Positions 1-8,027 of a DNA stretch of 64,000 nt are shown here, piece by piece. A model generated the notes under the pieces. That model did not search any database and was not told the origin of the DNA. It saw only the letters and a list, made by a program, of their open reading frames with translations. The position numbers and the translations under genes are program-made. Within the stretch, counting starts at the first letter, position 1, and every line of letters starts with the position of its first letter. The DNA is from Gillisella vitis (GTDB lineage: Bacteria > Pseudomonadota > Alphaproteobacteria > Rhizobiales > Rhizobiaceae). The stretch covers positions 124,001 to 188,000 of the forward strand of contig WPHV01000011.1 in the NCBI GenBank assembly GCA_009744235.1. Direction: 5' to 3'.

Positions 1-399
1 ACGATCGGCCCAGCCCAGCGCGGCCGCGACGGCCTCGGTTGCAATGCCCCGGCCATGGGCATCGGCAATAAGCACCCAGCCAATTTCCGGCACCTCGTCC
101 AAGGGTGGGCTGATATCGCGCTTGTAATTGGCGAAGCCGACTTCACCGAGAAAATCGCCGCTGATCCGGTCTTCGACAACCCAATAGCCGAAGGATAGCG
201 CCTGCCAATGGCCGATATAGCGCAGCAGCCGAGACCAGCTGTCGGATCGGCTCGATGGCTTCCCGCTGATATAGCGCACCACTCTCTCGTCCGCCCACAT
301 CCGGGCCGATGCCTCGAAATCCTCGAGGCGATGACCGCGCAATCGCAGCCTTACGGTTTCAAGAACAAGCACGCGCGACACCATTGGCTCATCCTGCAT
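1..399 (-). CDS. GNAT family N-acetyltransferase (RimJ/RimL-like), C-terminus cut by window edge
   Basis: Reading back from an ATG at 399 gives 133 codons with no stop before the window edge, so the C-terminus is missing. The protein opens with the strand LVLETVRLRLRGHRLED, typical of RimJ/RimL-type acetyltransferases, and runs into the acetyl-CoA binding region IGWVLIADAHGRGIATEA near residues 110-125, where G-R-G-I-A matches the R/QxxGxG/A pyrophosphate loop. The family transfers acetyl groups from acetyl-CoA to amines, often N-terminal alanines or small molecules; the substrate cannot be told from sequence. A 9-bp dyad lies about 40 bases upstream of the start. It is one of six GNAT genes in the first 18 kb. 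Confidence 0.85.
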   Translation of the reverse strand, partial: MQDEPMVSRVLVLETVRLRLRGHRLEDFEASARMWADERVVRYISGKPSSRSDSWSRLLRYIGHWQALSFGYWVVEDRISGDFLGEVGFANYKRDISPPLDEVPEIGWVLIADAHGRGIATEAVAAALGWADR

Positions 400-439
400 T
401 TGACATCCCCTGCTGCTTCTTGAGTGATCCTGACAAACA

Positions 440-465
440 GAATCAATCCTTTCACAGATTGATTC
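440..465. promoter_or_regulatory. 9-bp inverted repeat upstream of GNAT gene
   Basis: GAATCAATC at 440-448 and GATTGATTC at 457-465 are perfect reverse complements separated by 8 bases. The dyad sits 41 bases upstream of the GNAT start at 399 and 58 bases beyond the end of the aminotransferase gene. There is no T-run on either side, so an operator is more likely than a terminator, but this is inference. Confidence 0.3.
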
Positions 466-522
466 AAGCGCTTACGACCTTGAATCGAGATGAGACCTTA
501 AGCCTTTGATCCCTATTAAAAA

Positions 523-1674
523 TCAAGAAAGCCAGTTAGCAATGCGGTCGGTGGCATCGGTCAGGTCGGCCAGTGTTCCCGCATAGGAAATCCGCAAGGC
601 CCGGTGGCCTTCCAGCGGATCGAAATCGAGGCCAGGCGTTGCCGCCACATGGGTTTGCGCCAGCAATCTGCGGGCAAATTCCATGCTGTCATTGGTGAAA
701 CGGCTGACATCAACATAGGCATAGAAAGCGCCATCCATGGGAGACAGCAGCGGCATGCCCAGCGCAGGCAGCCGAGCCTGGAGAAAATCGCGATTGGCGC
801 GGCAACCGGCCCGGTACTCTTCCAACTCATCGCCTGCCCCCAGCGCCGCTATCGCGGCAATCTGCGATAATTCAGGCGCCGAAATATAGAGGCTCTGAGC
901 CACGCATTCCACGCCACGAACCAATGCCGGGGGCAAGACCATCCAGCCAATGCGCCAGCCGGTCATCCGATAATATTTGGAGAAGGAATTGATGACGACA
1001 GCATTCGGCGCAAATTCCACAGCGCTCGCTTCCTCCACACCATAGGTCAAGCCGTGATAGATCTCGTCAGAGATGAAGCTGACACCATTGTCGTCGCACC
1101 ACAGCGCCAGACGCTCTAACGCAGCCCGGCCGGTGACCGTGCCAGTAGGATTGGCGGGGCTTGCCAGAAGCACGCCTTTCAGCCGCACACCAGCTGCCCT
1201 CGCCGCACGCTCCAGGCTATCGGGCGTCAGGGTAAAATCAGTCTCAGGACCAACAGGCACTTCAATCACCACCAGTCCCAGCGCCTTCAGGATGTTACGA
1301 TAGGCCGGATAGCCGGGCCGGGCGATGGCCACCGCGTCCCCTGCCTCAAACAGCGTCAGAAATGCCAGGTTGAAACCCGCCGACGAGCCAGTCGTCACCA
1401 TGATCCGCTCCGCCGCGACCTCCGTGCCGTGACGACGGCGGTAATAATCGGAAAGCCCCTGACGCAGGTCGGCGCGGCCCAAGGCTTCGGTATAGCCGAT
1501 CTGGCCCGCCCGCAAGGCGACTTCCGCCGCCTGGATCGCCCGCTCGGGCGCTGGTGCGCCAGGTTGGCCCACGGCAAGCGAAATCACCTTATGGCCAGCG
1601 GCCTTCAACCGGTTGGCCTCGGCCAGAATATCCATGGCGTGAAACGGTTCGACGGCACTGCGGGTGGAAAGCAT
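523..1674 (-). CDS. PLP-dependent aminotransferase, class I/II (fold type I)
   Basis: A 383-residue aminotransferase related to aspartate/aromatic transaminases. Visible landmarks are the substrate strand LAVGQPGAPAP near residue 35, TTGSSAGFNLAF (PLP phosphate contact) near 95, SPANPTG near 173-179 with the conserved Asn, ISDEIYHG near 201-208 (Asp and Tyr contacting the pyridine ring), the Schiff-base lysine at about 233 in NSFSKYYRMTGWR, and a late ALRISYAG with the carboxylate-binding Arg. Length fits the family. The substrate is not resolved. ATG at 1674 was chosen; an in-frame TTG at 1680 lies two codons earlier. It is transcribed away from the DsbA-like gene. Confidence 0.88.
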   Translation of the reverse strand: MLSTRSAVEPFHAMDILAEANRLKAAGHKVISLAVGQPGAPAPERAIQAAEVALRAGQIGYTEALGRADLRQGLSDYYRRRHGTEVAAERIMVTTGSSAGFNLAFLTLFEAGDAVAIARPGYPAYRNILKALGLVVIEVPVGPETDFTLTPDSLERAARAAGVRLKGVLLASPANPTGTVTGRAALERLALWCDDNGVSFISDEIYHGLTYGVEEASAVEFAPNAVVINSFSKYYRMTGWRIGWMVLPPALVRGVECVAQSLYISAPELSQIAAIAALGAGDELEEYRAGCRANRDFLQARLPALGMPLLSPMDGAFYAYVDVSRFTNDSMEFARRLLAQTHVAATPGLDFDPLEGHRALRISYAGTLADLTDATDRIANWLS

Positions 1675-1987
1675 AACCAAGATGGATCTCTTTCTATTCT
1701 ATTAGGAGGCTGAAACAGAAATGCGCCTGACATTTGCCGCATTGCGCACCCTATCACAATGGTAAGAGCCATGCCGGAATGCGTTTTCCCGCTTTTCCCG
1801 GTCAGGAAATGAGCTACGGTCACACCTCCAATTCGAGGTGGATTGACCACGAAAATAACCGGATAGACTAGACCGCCAGCGCGGCGGCTGGCACAAGGCC
1901 CGAAGACCGGCAGGGCGGACATGCATGCCGCCGAAAACGCAGGCCGAAAATCATGGCCGAAGACAATGGCCAGAGACGAGGATTGAT
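1675..1987. other. Intergenic region between divergent aminotransferase and DsbA-like genes
   Basis: About 310 bases that must carry the promoters of both divergent genes. I see a good Shine-Dalgarno (GAGG) just before the ATG at 1988. I found no convincing RNA gene, repeat or small ORF in the rest of it. Confidence 0.6.
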
Positions 1988-2749
1988 ATGAAGACACGAT
2001 TTTTTCGCACCGCCGTTCTGGCAACGCTCCTTGCCTCGACCGGCCTCGGCGCTCCTGCTTACGCGCTGGATGACAAGCAGAAGCAAGAAATCGGCGCCTT
2101 CATCAAGGAATATCTGATCGCCCACCCGGAAATCATGCTCGACGTGCAGGACGCCCTGCAAAAGAAACAGGAAGCGGCCCGCGCCAGCCAGGCCTCCAGC
2201 GGCATCGAACGCAACAAGGCGGAGATCTTCAATTCGAAGGATGATATCGTCCTTGGCAATCCGAAGGGTGACGTGACCATCGTCGAGTTCTTCGACTATA
2301 ATTGCGGCTATTGCCGCCATGCGCTGGCGGACATGGACACCATTCTGAAGACTGACAAGAATGTGCGGTTCGTCCTGAAGGAATTCCCGATCCTTGGACC
2401 GGATTCGGTGGCCGCTCACCGGGTTGCAGACGCTTTTCGCAAGCTGGCGCCAGAAAAATACGGCGACTTCCATCACGCCCTGCTGGGCGGTGAAGGCCGC
2501 GCTACGGAAGAAAGCGCCATTGACGCCGGTGTGATGCTGGGGATTTCGGAAGCAGCTCTTCGCAAGGAAATGACTGACAGCCCCAATGCCGCATCCGTCA
2601 AAAAGGTCTATCAGCTGGCCCAGGACCTGGGCATTAACGGCACACCCGCCTATGTGATCGGCAATGAACTGGTTTCCGGTGCTATCGGTGCAGATGCTCT
2701 CCAGGAGAAGCTGACGAATGTTCGCACCTGCGGCAAATCAACCTGCTGA
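1988..2749 (+). CDS. DsbA family periplasmic thiol:disulfide oxidoreductase
   Basis: A 253-residue exported thioredoxin-fold protein. It begins with a signal peptide (MKTRFFRTAVLATLLASTG, then GLGAPAYA with an AxA-type cleavage site), followed by a helical region like the Com1/DsbA-like N-terminal extension, then VEFFDYNCGYCRHAL with the redox-active CxxC (CGYC) and, near the C-terminus, GINGTPAYVIG with the cis-proline that faces the active site in DsbA proteins. It probably oxidises or isomerises cysteines in periplasmic proteins, like ScsC/BdbD relatives. The ATG at 1988 has GAGG about 8 bases upstream and gives the signal peptide; an earlier in-frame ATG at 1925 would bury it. aroQ follows after 125 bases. 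Confidence 0.9.
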   Translation: MKTRFFRTAVLATLLASTGLGAPAYALDDKQKQEIGAFIKEYLIAHPEIMLDVQDALQKKQEAARASQASSGIERNKAEIFNSKDDIVLGNPKGDVTIVEFFDYNCGYCRHALADMDTILKTDKNVRFVLKEFPILGPDSVAAHRVADAFRKLAPEKYGDFHHALLGGEGRATEESAIDAGVMLGISEAALRKEMTDSPNAASVKKVYQLAQDLGINGTPAYVIGNELVSGAIGADALQEKLTNVRTCGKSTC

Positions 2750-2874
2750 ATCCACCAGATAGTCTCGATATCCAGCTGATTTTACAGTGAAGCCATAGGG
2801 AGAAAAGCGCAAAGGGCTTTTCCTTCAACGGATGCCGGTTTATAGGAGGCGGTCGAAAACGCGACGGAACAGCA

Positions 2875-3312
2875 ATGAGCAGAACAATTTTCGTGCTGAA
2901 CGGCCCCAATCTCAATGCGCTTGGCAAGCGGGAGCCCGGGATTTACGGTGGCAAGACATTGGCCGACATCGAAGCGGACTGCGTTCGGTTCGGTGAGCAG
3001 CTCGGCATTGCCGTGGACTGCCGCCAGAGCAATCATGAGGGCGATCTGGTCGATTGGCTGCATGAAGCGGGCGATAAAGCTGTCGGTGTCGCGCTCAATG
3101 CCGGTGCCTACACGCATACATCGATCGCACTGCATGACGCCATGCGGGCGATTACTGTTCCGGTCGTCGAAGTTCATATTTCGAATGTCCACGCGCGGGA
3201 AGAATTCCGCCACACCTCAATGATAGCGCCCGCCGCCAAGGGAGTTATTTGCGGCTTCGGACCGCATTCCTACCTCTTGGCGCTGCAAGCGCTTGATAAC
3301 CTCACACGATAG
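2875..3312 (+). CDS. aroQ: 3-dehydroquinate dehydratase, type II
   Basis: A 145-residue type II dehydroquinase, the cytoplasmic dodecameric enzyme that converts 3-dehydroquinate to 3-dehydroshikimate in the shikimate pathway. The N-terminal strand IFVLNGPNLNALGKREPGIYG contains Arg19 and Tyr24, matching the catalytic pair of the family, and VEVHISNVHAREEFR carries His101 and the arginine of the lid and substrate-binding region. NQSNHEG-type residues (here QSNHEGDLV) follow as usual. It directly precedes accB with a 25-base gap, the arrangement common in rhizobia, so aroQ-accB-accC-aat is probably one transcript. Confidence 0.97.
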   Translation: MSRTIFVLNGPNLNALGKREPGIYGGKTLADIEADCVRFGEQLGIAVDCRQSNHEGDLVDWLHEAGDKAVGVALNAGAYTHTSIALHDAMRAITVPVVEVHISNVHAREEFRHTSMIAPAAKGVICGFGPHSYLLALQALDNLTR

Positions 3313-3337
3313 AACAAGAAATTCAGGGACAACCTCC

Positions 3338-3826
3338 ATGGCAGAGAAGAAAACCGGCATCGATCAGGCGCTTATCCGCGAGCTGGCGAATATCTTGAAC
3401 GAGACCGATCTGAGCGAGATCGAAGTGGAACAGGATGCGCTGAGAATTCGCGTTTCCCGCGCCGCGCCGCAAATGGTGGCTCCACAGATGATGGCAATGC
3501 CGCAGATGCAGTATGGCGCGCCTTATGGTGCCCCAGCACCTGCCGCAGCACCTGCTCCGGTCGCGGTAGCGGCTCCTGCTGCCCGCGATCTGTCCAAGGC
3601 CGTAACGGCTCCCATGGTCGGTACGGTCTATATGTCCCCCGCCCCCGGTTCCAAGCCCTTCATCGAAGTCGGCTCGACGGTCAAGGAAGGCCAGACGCTG
3701 CTGATCATCGAAGCCATGAAGACAATGAACCAGATCCCTTCGCCTCGTTCCGGCAAGGTCGTCGAAATCCTCATCGACGATGCAAGCCCGGTCGAATATG
3801 GCGAAGCCATGGTCATCATCGAGTAA
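3338..3826 (+). CDS. accB: Acetyl-CoA carboxylase biotin carboxyl carrier protein
   Basis: A 162-residue BCCP. Residues 1-45 form the N-terminal region, 45-85 are a flexible Ala/Pro/Met linker (many AP and APA units), and 85-162 form the biotinyl domain. The modified lysine is Lys128 in IIEAMKTMNQI; this lineage has AMKT rather than the textbook AMKM. It carries biotin between the AccC carboxylase and the AccAD transferase in fatty acid synthesis. ATG at 3338 follows an AGGGAC-like Shine-Dalgarno; an in-frame upstream extension to 3293 overlaps aroQ and is unlikely. Only 4 bases separate it from accC. Its ligase BirA is encoded at 50926-51714. Confidence 0.97.
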   Translation: MAEKKTGIDQALIRELANILNETDLSEIEVEQDALRIRVSRAAPQMVAPQMMAMPQMQYGAPYGAPAPAAAPAPVAVAAPAARDLSKAVTAPMVGTVYMSPAPGSKPFIEVGSTVKEGQTLLIIEAMKTMNQIPSPRSGKVVEILIDDASPVEYGEAMVIIE

Positions 3827-3830
3827 GCCG

Positions 3831-5183
3831 ATGCCAGTCATCTCAAAAATACTCATCGCCAATCGCGGCGAAATCGCCCTTCGCGTGCTGCGCGCCTGCA
3901 AGGAGCTTGGCATTGCCTCCGTTGCCGTGCATTCCACCGCGGATGCCGACGCCATGCATGTGCGCCTCGCCGACGAAAGCGTCTGCATCGGCCCGCCGCC
4001 CTCGCGTGACAGCTATCTGAACATCCACCAGATCGTTGCCGCCTGCGAAATCACCGGGGCGGACGCCGTCCATCCCGGCTATGGCTTCCTCTCGGAGAAT
4101 TCCAAATTCGCCGATATTCTTGATGCCCATGGCATTACCTTCATCGGACCGACCGCCGATCATATCCGGCTGATGGGCGACAAGATTACCGCCAAGGAAA
4201 CCGCAAAATCCCTCGGCATTCCCGTGGTTCCCGGTTCCGCTGGCGAAGTAAAGCCGGAAACTGCGCTGGAAATCGCCCGCGAAATCGGCTTTCCAGTGCT
4301 GATCAAGGCAACGGCTGGCGGCGGCGGACGCGGCATGAAAGTCGCAAACACCGAAGCAGAGCTGGAAGAAGCCGTTTCCACGGCCCGTTCTGAAGCCGCA
4401 GCTGCTTTTGGTAACGACGCCGTTTATATGGAAAAATATCTCGGTACGCCTCGGCATATCGAAATCCAGGTATTCGGCGACGGTGAAGGCAATGCCATTC
4501 ACCTGGGCGAACGCGATTGCTCGCTTCAACGCCGCCACCAGAAGGTCTGGGAAGAGGCCAATTCCCCTGCCCTGACCCAGGAACAGCGGATGAAGATCGG
4601 CCAGATCTGCGCCGACGCCATGAAGAAGCTGAAATATCGCGGCGCTGGCACGATCGAGTTCCTCTACGAAAACGGCGAGTTCTATTTCATCGAAATGAAC
4701 ACCCGTCTGCAGGTGGAGCATCCGGTGACGGAAGCCATTACCGGCATCGATCTGGTCTATGAACAGATCCGCGTTGCATCGGGCGCAGGGCTTTCCGTGA
4801 CGCAGGAAGAAGTGGAATTCCGTGGCCATGCCATCGAATGCCGCATCAATGCCGAAGACCCGCGTACCTTCACGCCGTCGCCTGGCACAATCACCCATTT
4901 TCACGCTCCTGGTGGACTTGGGGTGCGGGTGGATTCCGGCGCTTACGCTGGCTACAAGATCCCGCCCTACTATGATAGCTTGATCGGCAAGCTGATCGTG
5001 CATGGCCGCACCCGCGAAGAATGCATGATGCGTCTGCGCCGGGTTCTCGATGAATTCGTCATTGACGGGATCAAGACGACCCTGCCATTGTTCCAGGATC
5101 TGATCAACAATCCGGATATTGCCAAGGGCGATTACGACATCCATTGGCTGGAGCATTATCTGGCCAAGACGTCCACGAAATAA
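3831..5183 (+). CDS. accC: Acetyl-CoA carboxylase, biotin carboxylase subunit
   Basis: A 450-residue ATP-grasp enzyme that carboxylates the biotin on AccB using ATP and bicarbonate. Visible are the N-terminal Rossmann start ILIANRGEIALRVLRAC, HPGYGFLSEN near 81-90, the glycine-rich ATP loop ATAGGGGRGMK at 160-170, the ERDCSLQRRHQKV block, and FIEMNTRLQVEHPVTE with the Mg-binding Glu and catalytic Arg. Length equals E. coli AccC. The start at 3831 gives the usual short N-terminus. Translation is probably coupled to accB. The carboxyltransferase genes accA and accD are not in the window. Confidence 0.98.
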   Translation: MPVISKILIANRGEIALRVLRACKELGIASVAVHSTADADAMHVRLADESVCIGPPPSRDSYLNIHQIVAACEITGADAVHPGYGFLSENSKFADILDAHGITFIGPTADHIRLMGDKITAKETAKSLGIPVVPGSAGEVKPETALEIAREIGFPVLIKATAGGGGRGMKVANTEAELEEAVSTARSEAAAAFGNDAVYMEKYLGTPRHIEIQVFGDGEGNAIHLGERDCSLQRRHQKVWEEANSPALTQEQRMKIGQICADAMKKLKYRGAGTIEFLYENGEFYFIEMNTRLQVEHPVTEAITGIDLVYEQIRVASGAGLSVTQEEVEFRGHAIECRINAEDPRTFTPSPGTITHFHAPGGLGVRVDSGAYAGYKIPPYYDSLIGKLIVHGRTREECMMRLRRVLDEFVIDGIKTTLPLFQDLINNPDIAKGDYDIHWLEHYLAKTSTK

Positions 5184-5192
5184 GGACTTAGA

Positions 5193-5831
5193 ATGGGTCG
5201 GCGCAGTAAGGATAGAAGCATCACACCCGACATCCTGCTGCGCGCCTATTCCATCGGCCTGTTTCCCATGGCCGAATCCAGCGACGACCCGGAGCTGTTC
5301 TGGGTCGAGCCGGACCTGCGGGGCATTATTCCCCTCGACAGTTTTCACTATTCCAAAAGCCTGGCCAAGATTATCCGGCAAAAGCCGTTTGATATCCGCT
5401 TCGATACGGCTTTTGCGGCGGTTCTGGACAAATGCGCCGAGCCTGCGCCGGACCGGCCCAGCACATGGATCAACCAGACAATCCGCGACCTCTACACAGC
5501 CCTGTTTCACATGGGCCACGCCCATAGCGTCGAAGCCTTTGAGGGCGATGAACTGGTCGGCGGCCTTTACGGCGTGTCTCTGGGGGCGGCCTTCTTCGGC
5601 GAAAGCATGTTTTCCCGCCGTTCCAATGCATCGAAAATCTGTCTTGTGCATCTGGTCGACAGGCTGCGGTCACAGGGCTTCGTGCTGCTCGATACCCAGT
5701 TCACCACCGAGCATCTGAAAACCTTCGGAGCGATAGATGTGGCAAAAGACGAGTACAGCAAAATGCTGGACGAGGCCGTAACCATGGCCAATGTGCCATT
5801 TCTACTGCCGGAAGAAATCAGCCCAGAATAG
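5193..5831 (+). CDS. aat: Leucyl/phenylalanyl-tRNA--protein transferase
   Basis: A 212-residue L/F-transferase that adds Leu or Phe from aminoacyl-tRNA to N-terminal Arg or Lys of proteins, marking them for ClpS-ClpAP degradation. The family signature LLRAYSIGLFPMAE lies near residues 14-27, followed by LFWVEPDLRGIIPLD and the GGLYGVSLGAAFFGESMFS core that binds the substrate. It follows accC by 9 bases, the usual rhizobial order. The gene converges with the DUF2155 gene 27 bases later. Confidence 0.96.
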   Translation: MGRRSKDRSITPDILLRAYSIGLFPMAESSDDPELFWVEPDLRGIIPLDSFHYSKSLAKIIRQKPFDIRFDTAFAAVLDKCAEPAPDRPSTWINQTIRDLYTALFHMGHAHSVEAFEGDELVGGLYGVSLGAAFFGESMFSRRSNASKICLVHLVDRLRSQGFVLLDTQFTTEHLKTFGAIDVAKDEYSKMLDEAVTMANVPFLLPEEISPE

Positions 5832-5858
5832 CCGGTTTTCGACATTCCGATTTTTGGC

Positions 5859-6284
5859 TTATTTTACCGGCTTCGGCACGTCGGAGGTCTGCTTGCAATC
5901 CTTCAACCAGACATCGTAGATCGGGTGCTCAATGGCATTCAGTGCCGGGCTATCGGCAAACATCCAGCCTGAAAAAATCTGGCGGATGCGGCGATCCAGG
6001 GTAATTTCCTCGACCTGCACGAAGGCATCGACATGCTGGGCCTCCGTTTCATCGCGGGAATAACAGGCCTTGGGCGTCACCTGCAAGGCACCGAACTGGA
6101 CTGTCTCATTGATATAGACGTCGAATTCGGTAATCCGCCCGGTGATCTTGTCCAATCCTGAAAAAACAGCAACGGCGTTGGAAATGCGGGCGGCATCGGC
6201 TGGAACAGTGGCCGTTATCGAGAACGCTACGGTGAGGCTGGTTGCTGCCAGAACCGCTCTCAACACCCTTTTCGTCTGTTTCAC
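5859..6284 (-). CDS. DUF2155 domain-containing exported protein
   Basis: A 141-residue protein read from a GTG at 6284 with AGGA about 9 bases upstream. It begins with a signal peptide (KQTKRVLRAVLAATS, hydrophobic stretch, then ADAA), followed by one compact domain of unknown function: AVFSGLDKITGRITEFDVYINETVQFG, a PKACYSRDETE segment, IFSGWMFADSPALNAIEHPIYDVWLKDC. The conserved Cys and the WMFASSPAL-like motif define DUF2155, an alphaproteobacterial family next to the complex I accessory gene. Function is unknown; the location suggests an envelope role. A longer in-frame reading to 6467 has no signal-peptide logic and was not used. Confidence 0.85.
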   Translation of the reverse strand: MKQTKRVLRAVLAATSLTVAFSITATVPADAARISNAVAVFSGLDKITGRITEFDVYINETVQFGALQVTPKACYSRDETEAQHVDAFVQVEEITLDRRIRQIFSGWMFADSPALNAIEHPIYDVWLKDCKQTSDVPKPVK

Positions 6285-6502
6285 AGATCGTATTCCTGTC
6301 GTTTCCGGCCGTCGTCGCTCAGATGGGCCAATTTTCAAATGCGCCAGCAATTGGACCGGTGATCCGAATTGCAGACACGTCCGCCCTACGCGCAAAACAA
6401 ATGTCAGCAGGAACGCGCTGACAAACCCATGTACCGGAAATTTGTGGCCAAAACCGGAAGAGCGCACAACGCGTAACCCGTCATGCGCTCACAAAGTCTC
6501 TG

Positions 6503-6901
6503 TTAATTGCCGGGTGTCCAGGCGTCGTAGTCACCGGTGACGCGCGGACGAGCACCGGTCGCGGCAATAGAGCCCTGCGGACGATAGGCTTTGGCGGTGC
6601 CGGTCAGGTTTGCCTCATGCGGCTTTTCCCATTCCCGTGGCACGTAATTGTCCTTGGTAGGCGGAACGTCGGTGCGGTGATGCATCCAGCCATGCCAGCC
6701 AGGCGGAATGGCAGAGGCATCGGCATAACCGTTGTAAATCACCCAGCGGCGTTGCAGGCCGAAGCTGCTCATGCCGCCTTCATAGTAGACATTACCTGCC
6801 TCGTCTTCGCCAACGCGCTTGCCTTCACGCCAGGTGAAGAAACGGGTTCCGACGGTCTGGCCACTCCACCAGGTGAAAATCTGCAACAAAAGCTGCTTCA
6901 T
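6503..6901 (-). CDS. NDUFA12-like NADH:ubiquinone oxidoreductase accessory subunit
   Basis: A 132-residue homologue of mitochondrial complex I subunit NDUFA12 (B17.2). The core is WREGKRVGEDEAGNVYYE, RRWVIYNG, and PPGWHGWMHHRTDVPP followed by WEKPHEANLTGT, which are the family's hallmark blocks. In alphaproteobacteria with a mitochondrial-like complex I this protein is an accessory subunit on the matrix/cytoplasmic arm. It is outside the nuo operon here, 42 kb away, and lies 218 bases upstream of the DUF2155 gene on the same strand. The inner ATG at 6901 was preferred over 6940. Confidence 0.93.
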   Translation of the reverse strand: MKQLLLQIFTWWSGQTVGTRFFTWREGKRVGEDEAGNVYYEGGMSSFGLQRRWVIYNGYADASAIPPGWHGWMHHRTDVPPTKDNYVPREWEKPHEANLTGTAKAYRPQGSIAATGARPRVTGDYDAWTPGN

Positions 6902-7001
6902 GTCTTTTCCTCGGCTCCGCCACGGTCCGGCGGCTTTCAATGATGATTTGCTTATGACGCCTTGACGAGCGCTTGTCCAGAGATTCGGGTCAAAGCCCTG
7001 T

Positions 7002-7463
7002 TCATTTCAGCTTGAACTTGAAGCCGAAATGGCTCTTGCTAAAGCCCAACCGCTCGTAAAATCGATGCGCGTCGAGCCTCACTGCGTTCGAAGACAACTG
7101 CACTAGGCGCAGACCTTCAGCCCTTGCTCGATCCAGGCAAAACTCGATCATCTGCGCACCAATCCCCTGCCCCCGGCAGTCGGCCCGTGTCTGAACGGCC
7201 TCCACGATCATCGAAGAGGAACCACGACCGGTGAGGGTCGTGGTGACCATGGTTTGGAAGGTGCCAACCACAACGCCATCTCGTTCCGCCACATATAGGA
7301 TCTCATTGCTCGACGCGGCGATGCGCCAAAAGGCAGCAAGATAGTCCGGCAGGGCATCGGGGTCAGTGGTATCGCCATGACCACCAAGATCGTCAGCGGC
7401 AAATAGCGCTACAATGGCGACAATATCATTTTCTTGCGCCGGACGAATAATCAAGGGGAGCAT
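7002..7463 (-). CDS. GNAT family N-acetyltransferase
   Basis: A 153-residue single-domain acetyltransferase. It starts PLIIRPAQENDIVAIVALFA (strand 1 and helix 1), has a central YVAERDGVVVGTFQTM strand, the acetyl-CoA loop TRADCRGQGIGAQMIEF (Q/RxxGxG/A), and ends with VRLDAHRFYERLGF, the conserved C-terminal Tyr-containing motif. Substrate unknown. It lies in a run of minus-strand genes leading to gatB. Confidence 0.87.
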   Translation of the reverse strand: MLPLIIRPAQENDIVAIVALFAADDLGGHGDTTDPDALPDYLAAFWRIAASSNEILYVAERDGVVVGTFQTMVTTTLTGRGSSSMIVEAVQTRADCRGQGIGAQMIEFCLDRARAEGLRLVQLSSNAVRLDAHRFYERLGFSKSHFGFKFKLK

Positions 7464-7502
7464 GATGATCCTGAACGTTTCGGGCTGACAGGTATAAACG
7501 AC

Positions 7503-8021
7503 CTAGAACGGCCCAGATAAGACATTGACCAATGGTTTTTCCATGACCAAGCCTTCGATGCCGCTGCCCGCTGCCCCGCAATTTTGGGTGCGATCAACCT
7601 CCACGAAGCCGTGAGTGGTGTAAAAAGTCACGGCACCAGTATTTTTGGGCTCCACGTCCAGCCGCAGGATCTCGGCGTCCGGAAAGCAGGTTTCCAGTTC
7701 GGCCAGAATATCAGTGCCAATGCCCTGGCGGTGAAAACTCGGGTGGACATAAAGCTGATGCAGAATGGCGGTCTTGACCATATTATCCGCCATGGCAGCA
7801 AACCCCATGCCGCCGAGGCGCTTGCCATCGTCAGCCACCAGAAATTCGCCGCCCTTTTTCGCCAGCCTGGCTTTCAGCGCGGCAGCCGAATGCCAGGTAT
7901 CGATGATCTTCTGCACCTTGGCCACGCCATAGAGACTGTCATAGGTGGCATGCCAGGTTTCCCCCAGCAGCACCCGCACCTTTTCCAGATCCCGGTCATT
8001 GGCGGTGCAGATGAAGAACAT
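7503..8021 (-). CDS. GNAT family N-acetyltransferase
   Basis: A 172-residue GNAT protein. The order is the N-terminal ICTANDRDLEKVRVLLGETWHATY, VADDGKRLGGMGFAAM, the acetyl-CoA site QLYVHPSFHRQGIGTDIL, LDVEPKNTGAVTFYTTHGF and a C-terminal MEKPL. It starts 6 bases after the gatB stop on the minus strand, so it is probably co-transcribed with gatB. Substrate unknown. Confidence 0.87.
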   Translation of the reverse strand: MFFICTANDRDLEKVRVLLGETWHATYDSLYGVAKVQKIIDTWHSAAALKARLAKKGGEFLVADDGKRLGGMGFAAMADNMVKTAILHQLYVHPSFHRQGIGTDILAELETCFPDAEILRLDVEPKNTGAVTFYTTHGFVEVDRTQNCGAAGSGIEGLVMEKPLVNVLSGPF

Positions 8022-8027
8022 CGGACT

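Noticed and set aside
3843..5651. A 602-codon minus-strand frame across accC and aat
   Set aside because: Crosses two well-supported plus-strand genes and matches no family.
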